Below, one piece after another: positions 38,869 through 47,624 of a stretch of 64,000 nucleotides of DNA. The translations under genes were made by a program, and so were the position numbers. Positions within the stretch are counted from its first letter, which is position 1; each line of letters begins with the position of its first letter. The notes under the pieces are model-generated. The model saw only the letters and a program-made list of their open reading frames with translations. It was not told the DNA's origin and searched no databases. This stretch comes from Chloroflexota bacterium (GTDB taxonomy: Bacteria > Chloroflexota > Dehalococcoidia > Dehalococcoidales > UBA2162), in the NCBI GenBank assembly GCA_016190825.1, contig JACPPV010000009.1, positions 151,786-215,785 of the forward strand. The letters are read 5' to 3'.

Positions 38869-39112
38869 GAAAGGAGCCGGGCGTTCCCGCAACGGGCGGG
38901 ATAGCCAGGCAAAGCGGCTGGGCCCGAAGGTTTATGCCGGTGAGACCGTTCATGCCGGGGCGATTCTAGTCCGCCAACGTGGCACGCAAATTCGCCCGGG
39001 CAATAATGTGGGCACAGGGAAGGACTATACCCTTTTTGCCCTGGTTGAGGGCGTTGTGAAGTACGAACCGGCGGCAAAAAACAAGCGGAAAGTAAGTGTC
39101 TACGCGAGTTAG
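38858..39112 (+). CDS. rpmA: 50S ribosomal protein L27 (TTG start overlapping rplU stop)
   Basis: [52 protein letters not shown]. Confidence 0.95.
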   Translation: MAHKKGAGRSRNGRDSQAKRLGPKVYAGETVHAGAILVRQRGTQIRPGNNVGTGKDYTLFALVEGVVKYEPAAKNKRKVSVYAS

Positions 39113-39323
39113 AAAAATGAAAGAAAAGATTCATCCCCAGTATTTCACTGATGCCCGGGTAGTTTGCGCCTGCGGAAATACCTTTACCGCGGGCTCCACC
39201 AAGAAGCTGCTCAAGGTGGAGATGTGCAGCAAATGCCATCCCTTTTTTACCGGTGAACGCAAGATGCTGGATACAGCCGGGCGCGTGGAAAGGTTCAGGC
39301 AGCGCTACCAGAAAAAGGCATAG
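39096..39323 (+). CDS. rpmE: 50S ribosomal protein L31
   Basis: [64 protein letters not shown]; start likely ATG at MKEKIHP. Confidence 0.93.
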   Translation: MSTRVRKMKEKIHPQYFTDARVVCACGNTFTAGSTKKLLKVEMCSKCHPFFTGERKMLDTAGRVERFRQRYQKKA

Positions 39324-39361
39324 CTCTTATTGCCCGAAAGGCGGGATAGTGAAAACGGAGC

Positions 39362-39395
39362 GGAGTCCCGGTTTTTCGGGACTCCACTTATTTTT
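39362..39395 (+). terminator. Hairpin downstream of rpmE, candidate terminator
   Basis: GGAGTCCCG-GTTTTT-CGGGACTCC perfect 9-bp stem followed by ACTTATTTTT. Confidence 0.6.
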
Positions 39396-39407
39396 CAGGC
39401 AGTATAA

Positions 39408-40295
39408 ATGGCGGGGACATTCTATTACGGCGGGCAGGCAGTAGTTGAGGGTGTGATGATGCGCGGGCGGAAAACAATGGTCACCGCCGTGCGCCGTCCG
39501 GACGGCAGTCTGGCGGTAGATAGCCAGCCACTGCCCGGGCTCTATCATGGCTGGCTGAGACGAACGCCGCTAGCCCGTGGCATTGTCGTCCTGATTGAAG
39601 CCATGTCCCTGGGTATCAAGTCTTTGGTCTACTCTGCCAATGTCTCCCTCGAAGAAGAGGGGGAAAAGGTTTCCGGCGGTATGGCAATGCTAATGGTAAC
39701 CGTATCGCTGGCTATAGCGGTGGGACTCTTTTTCATAGCGCCCCTCTTTTTGACCAGGCTGTTCCATTTCGAGTCGTCACTGGTTTTTAATCTGGTGGAT
39801 GGTTTTTTCCGGGTGGCGATTTTCGTGGCCTACTTGAAGGCTATGTCATTTTTGCCGGATATCAGGCGGGTTTTTGCCTATCACGGCGCTGAGCACAAAG
39901 CCATCAACGCCTACGAAGCGGGGGCGCCGCTGGAGGTAGGTTTTGTCAGGAAATACAGCACTGCCCATACCCGTTGCGGTACCAGTTTTCTTTTCGCGGT
40001 GCTGATAATTTCGGTCATTGTTTTCTCATTGTCCGGTTTGAGGTCGGCCTGGCTGATGGTGCTATCGCGAGTCGTCCTTATTCCGGCAATTGCCTCACTG
40101 GGATACGAGTCCATTTACTTTGGCGCCAGGCACAGTCAGAACTGGCTGGTCAGGGCTGTCATGTCGCCCGGCCTGTGGCTGCAATCGTTGACCACCCGTG
40201 AGCCGGACGATGACCAGATTGAAACAGCCCTGGCGGCTTTGCAAAGCGTGATTGAGGCTGACGGGGCGGAAGAAGCAATCTCGGCGGTGCCGTGA
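39408..40295 (+). CDS. DUF1385 family membrane protein
   Basis: YYGGQAVVEGVMMRGRKTMVTAVRRPDGSL; FAYHGAEHKAINAYEAGAPLEVGFVRKYSTAHTRCGTSFL. Confidence 0.92.
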   Translation: MAGTFYYGGQAVVEGVMMRGRKTMVTAVRRPDGSLAVDSQPLPGLYHGWLRRTPLARGIVVLIEAMSLGIKSLVYSANVSLEEEGEKVSGGMAMLMVTVSLAIAVGLFFIAPLFLTRLFHFESSLVFNLVDGFFRVAIFVAYLKAMSFLPDIRRVFAYHGAEHKAINAYEAGAPLEVGFVRKYSTAHTRCGTSFLFAVLIISVIVFSLSGLRSAWLMVLSRVVLIPAIASLGYESIYFGARHSQNWLVRAVMSPGLWLQSLTTREPDDDQIETALAALQSVIEADGAEEAISAVP

Positions 40296-42323
40296 TCAGG
40301 ACACTTTGCGGCGTTTCTTTCCCAGGTAGTCCAGCAGAAGATACTTCCCCAGGGTGCCCGGGTCACTGAAGAAGACGCGCCCCCGGTTTATCTGTGCCAT
40401 CTGGGTGACGAAACTCGTGAAGAACGGTGAATCGTCAAACATGAAGGTATTTATCACGATCCCCTTCTGGGTGCAGTTCCTGACTTCCTTCAGCGTCATT
40501 TGGAGGGTGCGCAAGCTGGGCGGGTGCTGGAAATAGACCTCCGCTCCTTCGCAGTGCGCCGTCGGCTCACCATCGGATACCAGTATTATCTCTTTATTGG
40601 CGCAGTTCTGGCCAGCCAGCAGTTTCCTGGCAAGCCAGAGGGCATGCTGAAAATTGGTCCCGTGTTCGAAGAAAGGAAACGGCATTCGCAAGAGGTCCTC
40701 TCTCTTAATCTCGTGGGCTCTTCCCGAAAAGCCGATTATATAGAGGTGGTCCTTCGGGTAGTAGCTGGCGATGAGATGGTTCAGGGCGATCGCCACCCTC
40801 TTGGCGGCATCAAAATAGCCGTTCATGAACATGGACCGGCTCTGGTCCACTATCAGAACGATCGCGGAGCGCGTTGATTCTTCTGTCTTCCATACTTCGA
40901 AATCTTCCACGCTGAGGCTCACCGGAGGTGGACCGGGCTCCCGCATCAGGGAGTTCATTATCGTCTTCTGGATGTGAATATGAAAGTCATCCCCAAACTC
41001 GTACTTTCTCGTTTCCTGAGTTCTCTCGGAGCCGGCACCCATCTTATCGAGGTTATGCGGGCCGAAGTGGTCCCTTTTCATGTGAGAAAGGATGTCTTTC
41101 AGAGCTTTCTGTCCGATTTTCCGTATGCCCTGGGGAGTCAACGCATACCTGTTTCCATCTTTCCGGATGTACCCCGCTTCCTCCAGGATTTTCGCCATTT
41201 CCCGCAGTGCTTCCATCTCCCGGGTGGCTTCCTCTCCCAGCAGTTCATTGACCAAGTCAGGATTGATGTCATCCAGGTCCGGGCTGAACTGGGCCTCTTT
41301 TATTTGCTGCTCAAGGCGGTCCATCTTCTGAAGGGATTCCATGAGCTTCATCGCCTCTTCGTATGAGACGGAGTCTTCACCGGAGAATGGGTAGCCTCTT
41401 TGTCTGCGTATTCCAGGGAACATGGCATCCATGTTGACTGCCAGCTTGGCCATCTCAGCCAGCGTTGCATCATCAAACATCGAGTGGATCATTTCCTCGA
41501 GCGCCTGTCTGTCCTCTGGAGACAGGCTTTCCATGAGAGCCTCCGCCTGCTGCATCTGTTCGTGCAATCGCTCCATAAGCTCATCAAAGCTCCTGGGGGG
41601 GTTCGGGCCGAAGAAGTCGCCGAATTGCTGCATGAAGCCATCAAAATCCGGCTCCTCACCCCTTCGCTTTGCCTCCGCCATCTGGTTTATTGCCTCGAGG
41701 AGGTTTCTCATCGCCGCCATGCTCTGGGCATCCATGCTCTGCAGTCTCTGTGTCATATCGCGCATGTATGACTGCATGGCATTTTTCTTTAGCTGGTCTA
41801 AAAGCTCCTGGAACATACGCCGGGCTTCAGGGTCCATAAAATCGTATTTTGTCAGCTCTTTCACCCTGCCGCCCACATCCGGCGGCAGTTCATCCAGCTT
41901 GGCTATGTTTTGCGCCGCCCTATTCTCAAGGGTCTGACGGAGCCTTTCAGTAAGTTCCGGGGGCAGCTCCCCATTCCCTGATTCTGCTTGTTTCTTCGCC
42001 TCGTCCAGTTGCTTCTGGATACCAGCTCTCTCGGTGTCAATTATCTCATCAAGCTTCTGCCGGATATCATCCATGACGGAGCCGAGGTCATATCTTTCAA
42101 GCTGGGTTTGCCTTCTCTGGCGCAGTTGGCGTAGTAGTTTGTCTAGGCCTGGCATCTGCCTGCCCTTATCGTCCGTCATGCCGCTGCGCCGGAGGGCGCG
42201 CAACGCCTGGGCAAGATCCCCGTATTTCATCATCAATTGGTCCAGCTCGTCCATGAGCGTCTCCGCATTCAGGTCAAATACGTCCTGGCTTCCGTCCCAC
42301 TCTGAATAACGATAGGTTTTCAT
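40296..42323 (-). CDS. VWA-domain protein at the distal end of the gas-vesicle locus
   Basis: MIDAS-type ALVLIVDQSRSM region (SAIVLIVDQSRSMFMNGYFDAAKRVAIALNHLIASYYPKDHLYIIGFS) and EIILVSDGEPT; long Glu/Gln/Met-rich helical N-terminus. Confidence 0.88.
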   Translation of the reverse strand: MKTYRYSEWDGSQDVFDLNAETLMDELDQLMMKYGDLAQALRALRRSGMTDDKGRQMPGLDKLLRQLRQRRQTQLERYDLGSVMDDIRQKLDEIIDTERAGIQKQLDEAKKQAESGNGELPPELTERLRQTLENRAAQNIAKLDELPPDVGGRVKELTKYDFMDPEARRMFQELLDQLKKNAMQSYMRDMTQRLQSMDAQSMAAMRNLLEAINQMAEAKRRGEEPDFDGFMQQFGDFFGPNPPRSFDELMERLHEQMQQAEALMESLSPEDRQALEEMIHSMFDDATLAEMAKLAVNMDAMFPGIRRQRGYPFSGEDSVSYEEAMKLMESLQKMDRLEQQIKEAQFSPDLDDINPDLVNELLGEEATREMEALREMAKILEEAGYIRKDGNRYALTPQGIRKIGQKALKDILSHMKRDHFGPHNLDKMGAGSERTQETRKYEFGDDFHIHIQKTIMNSLMREPGPPPVSLSVEDFEVWKTEESTRSAIVLIVDQSRSMFMNGYFDAAKRVAIALNHLIASYYPKDHLYIIGFSGRAHEIKREDLLRMPFPFFEHGTNFQHALWLARKLLAGQNCANKEIILVSDGEPTAHCEGAEVYFQHPPSLRTLQMTLKEVRNCTQKGIVINTFMFDDSPFFTSFVTQMAQINRGRVFFSDPGTLGKYLLLDYLGKKRRKVS

Positions 42324-42491
42324 CTTGGTCCTCCCTCAGGCGCCCCCGCCCGGCCTTTTTCCCAGCACAAACAACAGATTCCTCGGAGGAAAATTGATAC
42401 TGTTATTCTAACACATATAAAAGGCTTTGCTCAAAACTGCTCCGGGAGAGAGCGCGTCTAACATCTCAGAAAAGGGGAACCCCCTCCCCGG

Positions 42492-43289
42492 TTAGAACGG
42501 CGGCCAGGGCATGCTCCGGTACGATGCCGGGTAGGGGAAAAAGGGATGTTCGATGATCTTACTAAGGCGCCGCTCAAGAGCCTCGACCTCTTCTGCTGCC
42601 AGCAGGTCGGACAGTGCTGCCCTTTCCGGCATTGGCGGCTTCAGTGCCCGATGGAATGCCTCCAGGTCCGCTATGAGTCCTGGGGGGATGGACTGTCCGG
42701 CGAAGTCCCAGATTACCGTGCGGAGCTTCGGGACAGTGTTGAAAGAAAGCGCATTGTCAATGGCCCATATGCGTCCGTCCTGCCCTTCCAGCAGATGCCC
42801 TCCCTTACGGTCGGCGTTGTTCACCAGGCAATCAAAGACAGCTATCCGTTTTAGCTCGGCTGAGTGTTTCGCCCTCAGTACATTGTAGTCCGAGCCTGAA
42901 TTCGTTTCTATGAACCATTGTACCGAGCCGATGCCGTACGGACCGTCCCGGATCACGGTAGGCGGAACGATAAACCACCCGAGGGCCTGGCTCACCACAC
43001 AGGCAGCGCACTCTCTTTTGTAAAGCGTGCCTTCCGGGAAGTCCCACAGGGGTCTTTCGCCGGCACGCGGTTTATAGACTGCCCTGGCAAACCGTTTCCC
43101 CCGGGCAAGTGTGAGCAAGAAGACGTGGTTCGATCCCCTGTAGAGCGGCTCGCAGCCGCTGATCCGCCCGCGCTTGAGAATGGCGCAGACCTCAGGTGCG
43201 GGAACGGCGCGCGCATGGAATCCTGATTTGATTGGAAAGGAGTCTCGATTCGATTCTGCTTCCAAATACCTGTTCTCCATGCAGACCAT
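42492..43289 (-). CDS. SCO1664-like family protein (PI3/4-kinase-like fold suggested)
   Basis: VFLLTLARGKRFARAVYKPRAGERPLWDFPEGTLYKRECAACVVSQALGW...VFDCLVNNADRKGGHLL...IDNALSF. Confidence 0.7.
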   Translation of the reverse strand: MVCMENRYLEAESNRDSFPIKSGFHARAVPAPEVCAILKRGRISGCEPLYRGSNHVFLLTLARGKRFARAVYKPRAGERPLWDFPEGTLYKRECAACVVSQALGWFIVPPTVIRDGPYGIGSVQWFIETNSGSDYNVLRAKHSAELKRIAVFDCLVNNADRKGGHLLEGQDGRIWAIDNALSFNTVPKLRTVIWDFAGQSIPPGLIADLEAFHRALKPPMPERAALSDLLAAEEVEALERRLSKIIEHPFFPYPASYRSMPWPPF

Positions 43290-43526
43290 CCAGCAAATCG
43301 CTCCGCGGCGTTACGGGTTCTGGTCGTGCTGCGGTATTTTTCGAGCGGTGTATAGGTAAATCATGGCTTACCTTGATGAGCCGTGTCAAGAAATCGGGGA
43401 GTTGCTGCGGAAATCAAATTGGGGGCTATGTCGAAACTGCTGAGTAATACGGGTGGTATTAAGCCGGGGATTTCGGTTGCCTTTACTGGAATAGCAGGTG
43501 GCCAGTGGAGCTACCGCAGACTCCTC

Positions 43527-44150
43527 CTATTTTCCGGTCAGAGCCTTATAGTATTCCCTAACCGTGGAGATATCCTTTACTTGGACCACCTGGATATCTT
43601 TGGGCAGCCTGTCCGTGACGTCATGATAGGCCCCGATGAATAGGACGCCGGTTTCACCTCCGCCCAGGGTCTCTCGGATTGTTTCTGCGATGAAATTATC
43701 GCGCTGCTTCAACAGCTTGTCCTGTGCCAACTTATATCTGAGGGCCCAGGTCTCTCTTTCCCTCTGCGAAGTGGAGTGGGCTATTTTTGCGATATAATCA
43801 TACTCCCGCTTGACCAGAAGGGGGTCTTCTGTCTTGACCAGTATCGCTCCCCGCTCCAGCAGGCTTCCCACGATCTCAAAGTTTTTGCTGCCCCGGCTGA
43901 TGCCCTCTTTGACAATTCGTAAACCGTTGGGACCTTCCGCTACCATCCCATCCTGGTAAATTTTGAAACCCTTTACGTCTAGGGCGCTAAAGAAGTCGGC
44001 GATGGAATCCCAGAAGCTGGAGATAGCCTGCTCGTGCTTTTGCCACGCCTCGTCTCCGATTTCTTCTGCCGCGACCTTTTCCAGGGCTGAAGCCAAAGAG
44101 CCCATGTCGGCTTTCATATGAAGGATGGGGACAAGATACAGTTTCCTCAT
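43527..44150 (-). CDS. Uncharacterised 207-aa protein in gas-vesicle locus
   Basis: ATG at 44150 (MRKLYLVPILHMKADMGSLASALEKV...); ORF-track start 44366 runs antisense-like through the upstream zinc-ribbon gene. Confidence 0.65.
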   Translation of the reverse strand: MRKLYLVPILHMKADMGSLASALEKVAAEEIGDEAWQKHEQAISSFWDSIADFFSALDVKGFKIYQDGMVAEGPNGLRIVKEGISRGSKNFEIVGSLLERGAILVKTEDPLLVKREYDYIAKIAHSTSQRERETWALRYKLAQDKLLKQRDNFIAETIRETLGGGETGVLFIGAYHDVTDRLPKDIQVVQVKDISTVREYYKALTGK

Positions 44151-44179
44151 TGTCTCGTCCTGTTGCCCCCCGTTTCCGT

Positions 44180-44374
44180 CTATCTGTTCTGAAATTTGAT
44201 TCGTTTTTCTACGGTTGCTCCGCATTCGGGGCAGAACTTGTAGAACTTCCAGAAGCGCCATCTTGCGCGGCAATGAGAGCACGTCATCGTCCAGGGCTCC
44301 CCACAATGAGGACAAAAAGCATCGGCGCTGTTTACGGTGGCGCCGCACCCGGGGCATTTGTTCCATTCCGTCAT
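44180..44374 (-). CDS. Small double zinc-ribbon protein
   Basis: MTEWNKCPGCGATVNSADAFCPHCGEPWTMTCSHCRARWRFWKFYKFCPECGATVEKR: four CxxC knuckles; ATG at 44374. Confidence 0.75.
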   Translation of the reverse strand: MTEWNKCPGCGATVNSADAFCPHCGEPWTMTCSHCRARWRFWKFYKFCPECGATVEKRIKFQNR

Positions 44375-44584
44375 GTTATTCTTCCTGCCCTGGCGGAGGG
44401 CTGAAAAAGCCTTTCTCATCAATCTTCTGGTACTTAGTTGCATAATTAACTTTATGTATTGCCTCTCCCTCTGTGGGGCATTCTATTTCACCCTTATCCC
44501 GTTGCTTCGCTCATCTCGATATGTCGGGATAACTTTCTCCCTTGAGGGGAGAAAGGAGAGATATTGCATGGTATTTTTGTAGTG

Positions 44585-44839
44585 CTAATTATCCATCGTT
44601 TCACCGCGTCTACGCAGTTTCTTCCTCCCGAAGCTGAAAACGTTGCCATCGCAGTCGAGGCAGACCTCGTAAAGTCCCAGTACATCCATCGTATCCGGGA
44701 TGGCCTTTCTTTCTACCGCTTCCAGCGAGACCAGCCAGCCCATATCCGTCTTTAAGACGCCGATAATCGAATTGATAGGCAGCCTGCTAAGGCTGGCAAA
44801 CTCATCCTGCGCCTTTCTGATAATATCATTGGCATTCAT
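44585..44839 (-). CDS. gvpO: Gas vesicle protein GvpO
   Basis: AQDEFASLSRLPINSIIGVLKTDMGWLVSLEAVERKAIPDTMDVLGLYEVCLDCDGNVFSFGRKKLRRRGE is GvpO-family-like. Confidence 0.85.
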   Translation of the reverse strand: MNANDIIRKAQDEFASLSRLPINSIIGVLKTDMGWLVSLEAVERKAIPDTMDVLGLYEVCLDCDGNVFSFGRKKLRRRGETMDN

Positions 44840-44842
44840 GTG

Positions 44843-45085
44843 CTACCTCCTGTCCATGCTTTCGCAATGTGTTGTTGCGTCCATTCGCAACGCTTCATCC
44901 CATTCCTGCCAAGTGCCGTACCTGAGCATTGTTTCCATCCCGGCGATAGCGGCCCTCAGCTTTATGCCTAGAAGAGGGATGCCGGCTACTTGGATAATGA
45001 GGTCGGCATCAATTACGAGGCCCCTGTCCAGCACCCTTTCCAGGAGGTCTGCCAGAGTGGCCCGGGTTTCCAGCGTCGAATTCAT
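44843..45085 (-). CDS. Gas vesicle protein, GvpA/J/M family
   Basis: MNSTLETRATLADLLERVLDRGLVIDADLIIQVAGIPLLGIKLRAAIAGMETMLRYG; ATGA overlap with upstream GvpL/F stop. Confidence 0.9.
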   Translation of the reverse strand: MNSTLETRATLADLLERVLDRGLVIDADLIIQVAGIPLLGIKLRAAIAGMETMLRYGTWQEWDEALRMDATTHCESMDRR

Positions 45086-45909
45086 CCTTCCGCCTCCGCC
45101 TGTGCCATCGCAACCGGCTTTGTCACAAAGCTGTAGGGAGGCCATGGGCCGGAGAAGCGGACCGAGATTCCGTCAGTGTTGTTGATTTTCTCCAGCTCTT
45201 CGCCGAGGTCGACCGCCTTTTCTTTTGCTACCAGGCATGAAAGATTGAGCAGCATTACTTCCTCTGGAGCCGCTTTCCGGGTCTTCTCAACGGCGATGTC
45301 TTCGCAGTGACTTTTGATCCTTTGGTAGAACTCATGGAACCGGTCCTTCGCCAGCGTTTCTATTTCGGCTTTCATCTCTTTCTTGATGCGCTGTTTGTAT
45401 AGAAATGCCGTTCCCTGCGATTTCGCCGCCATTTCTTCCATGAGCTCCCGGATTCTGCGACTGTGAGCCGAAAGCTGCTTTTCCAGGGCCGGGAGTGCGT
45501 AGAAGACTTGCACTCCGTATTCGTCTTTCCCCTCTATTCCCTTCAGAATAAGGGAAAATCGCTCGGAATTATCTTTCAGCCAGTGTTTTGCTGCCTGCTC
45601 GGGAGAGTCTTCGCCATCCTTGGGGAGCAGTATCGTATTGAAGCCGGCGGGGATCACGGTACCGAAGACCTCTTGTGCCCGGTCCAGGACGTTCTGGTGA
45701 TCCTTCACCCATCTTGTGACGGTCTTCCGATCAGGGGATTGATACGGCGCAGCCGGACACCGGTGCACGATTACGCAAAGGTCCTTCTCCGCAACGGTAT
45801 ATACTTCGCTGCCATCAACGCCGACCAGGTCAAGGTTTATTGACTTCCAGCCGGCAGCAATTCCGTAAAGGTATAGTCCTTCTTTCTCAATAATCGGTCT
45901 AATCTCCAA
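45082..45909 (-). CDS. Gas vesicle protein GvpL/GvpF family
   Basis: LYLYGIAAGWKSINLDLVGVDGSEVYTVAEKDLCVIVHRCPAAPYQS...VLDRAQEVFGTVIPAGFNTIL...GPWPPYSFV. Confidence 0.9.
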   Translation of the reverse strand: MEIRPIIEKEGLYLYGIAAGWKSINLDLVGVDGSEVYTVAEKDLCVIVHRCPAAPYQSPDRKTVTRWVKDHQNVLDRAQEVFGTVIPAGFNTILLPKDGEDSPEQAAKHWLKDNSERFSLILKGIEGKDEYGVQVFYALPALEKQLSAHSRRIRELMEEMAAKSQGTAFLYKQRIKKEMKAEIETLAKDRFHEFYQRIKSHCEDIAVEKTRKAAPEEVMLLNLSCLVAKEKAVDLGEELEKINNTDGISVRFSGPWPPYSFVTKPVAMAQAEAEG

Positions 45910-46219
45910 CCTTGACCTCCCTTCGAGTCTTTTCCGTGCTGACGAGCCCGCTCACAAGGTCATCTACGACTCCGTCCAGCTGTTCCCTCACCGTCTGAAC
46001 GGATTCAGATATGCCCTGCTCTTCCTTGATATCCTCAATGGCGGCATCAAGCTTCATGAGGGCTTTCCCCAGCCTCTCACACTCCTCCTCGCTCAGGGTG
46101 CCCCCCTCCATTCTTTTCAGCGCCTGGATATTGAGCGCGTCCCGGATAACCTCGATGAGCGCCACTACCAGGCCGAGGACGCCGTGTTTGAGATTGGTCT
46201 CATCAATCTGTATCACCAC
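45899..46219 (-). CDS. gvpK: Gas vesicle protein GvpK
   Basis: LKHGVLGLVVALIEVIRDALNIQALKRMEGGTLSEEECERLGKALMKLDAAIEDIKEEQGI. Confidence 0.93.
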   Translation of the reverse strand: MVIQIDETNLKHGVLGLVVALIEVIRDALNIQALKRMEGGTLSEEECERLGKALMKLDAAIEDIKEEQGISESVQTVREQLDGVVDDLVSGLVSTEKTRREVKVGD

Positions 46220-46241
46220 GTTTAACTCGCTTTCGCCAAGA

Positions 46242-46619
46242 TTACTCGGCTAACAATTCCTCGACAGGACGTACTCTCGCCTTCTTCGCCTTGGCGCTCA
46301 CCCAGCCGCACCACGGACAGCCCTCCTTGCCCAGCAGTTCGGCGACCGCGACCCGTTTGCCGCACTCAGGGCAGGGCTCCCTGCTGGACTGAGCTTCGTT
46401 CCAGGCGATCCTTTCATGGTTCGTCCCGGAGGGAAATTCCATCCCGTAGCGGGCGGCGGTCTCAAAAGAGGCTACCGCAGCCCTTATCTTGATGCCCAGC
46501 AGCTCAACCCCGGCCAGCGATACGCAAATATCGGCGTTAATGACCAGTCCTTTATCCAGGACGCGATCAATGACATCAGCCAGGGTAGAAATCCCGTCTT
46601 TTTCAGCCTGAAGCGCCAT
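46242..46619 (-). CDS. gvpJ: GvpA/GvpJ-family gas vesicle protein with C-terminal zinc ribbon
   Basis: STLADVIDRVLDKGLVINADICVSLAGVELLGIKIRAAVASFETAARYGMEF followed by CPECGKRVAVAELLGKEGCPWCGW. Confidence 0.88.
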   Translation of the reverse strand: MALQAEKDGISTLADVIDRVLDKGLVINADICVSLAGVELLGIKIRAAVASFETAARYGMEFPSGTNHERIAWNEAQSSREPCPECGKRVAVAELLGKEGCPWCGWVSAKAKKARVRPVEELLAE

Positions 46620-46875
46620 CTGCTTTCCTCCTTTGATTCTGGTATTCCCTGACGGCTCTCAACCGTTCGATGAGATGCGTTTCCAACCGCTCATATTCCT
46701 CTTCGTCCAACTCACCATCCTGTAGCGCCAGTTGAAGCTGTTGCAGTCTTTCTTTAATTGATTCTTCGGTGATCAACCGTTCACGGTCAATCTCGTCCCG
46801 CAGCTTTTCCATGACCTGGACAGTCATTGTGATCGGTACGCCGATCAGCAGGTCATACAGTAATTTGACTATCAA
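46603..46875 (-). CDS. gvpG: Gas vesicle protein GvpG
   Basis: Short acidic helical protein (VMEKLRDEIDRERLITEESIKERLQQLQLALQDGELDEEEYERLETHLIERLRAVREY) between gvpF and gvpJ; ATGA overlap with gvpF. Confidence 0.9.
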   Translation of the reverse strand: MIVKLLYDLLIGVPITMTVQVMEKLRDEIDRERLITEESIKERLQQLQLALQDGELDEEEYERLETHLIERLRAVREYQNQRRKADGASG

Positions 46876-47624
46876 TCCGCCGCCTTCAGCTTCAAACTGA
46901 CAAAGTTGTAAGGGGCGAGCGGCCCCACATACTTGAAATTAACCTTGCCCTGATACTGGGAGTCCAGGCGGTAAACTTCCTGCCTGAAGTCATTCTCTGC
47001 TGTTTTATCCACCAGGAATGAGGCGTTCAGGATATTCTTCACTCCGAGGGGGTTATTCAGGCGGGCATCAGCGGCAAGACCCCTGAGAATAGCATAGACG
47101 TGATCGGCGTATTTCGCCTTCCAGTCTAAGGCTATACGCTCCACCATTTTCCCCGCCTGCATGAGCAGTTGCTGGACCTTGGCCGGGGAGGCGGCGCTGT
47201 TTATGCTCGCTTTCAGGCGCATGAGCTCTTCGTTACCGCTTTGAAGTTCCCTGATTACGGCCTCCTGGTCCCAGAAGACCTTGAGCTCCACTTCAACTTT
47301 GCGGTCAAGCCGTTTTAGCTCGCTGGCAAGGTTCTGGTGGTTCGTCTGCATAAGGTTCAGGACATCCTTTTGACTCTTTGCCACCATGCCGAAAGCCATT
47401 GGCAAAATGGTATAGTTTGAGAGCAGTTCGTCCTGGACCAGGGTATGGGCGCGGACATTAGCGCGGGTGGGGTCTATTTCTTCAAGCTCGATATTGCTGA
47501 CAACTGCGGCGAGTCCTTCCCAGTGGATAGTGAAAACCTCGGCATCCATCATGCCGGGAGCGTTGAATCTTCTGGGCTCAGTCTCACCGATGATCCCGTA
47601 GATATATTTGCGTTCAAAGGCCAT
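46872..47624 (-). CDS. gvpF: Gas vesicle protein GvpF/GvpL family
   Basis: KYIYGIIGETEPRRF...GLAAVVSNIELEEIDPTRANVRAHTLVQDELLSNYTILPMAFGMVAKS...VKNILNASFLVDK...GPLAPYNFV. Confidence 0.93.
   Translation of the reverse strand: MAFERKYIYGIIGETEPRRFNAPGMMDAEVFTIHWEGLAAVVSNIELEEIDPTRANVRAHTLVQDELLSNYTILPMAFGMVAKSQKDVLNLMQTNHQNLASELKRLDRKVEVELKVFWDQEAVIRELQSGNEELMRLKASINSAASPAKVQQLLMQAGKMVERIALDWKAKYADHVYAILRGLAADARLNNPLGVKNILNASFLVDKTAENDFRQEVYRLDSQYQGKVNFKYVGPLAPYNFVSLKLKAAD

Noticed and set aside
44444-44584. Hairpin CTTTCTCCC-TTGA-GGGGAGAAAG between gvpO and the zinc-ribbon gene as an operon terminator
   Set aside because: No T-run on the minus strand after the stem, so termination is not supported; may modulate mRNA stability but cannot be told from sequence
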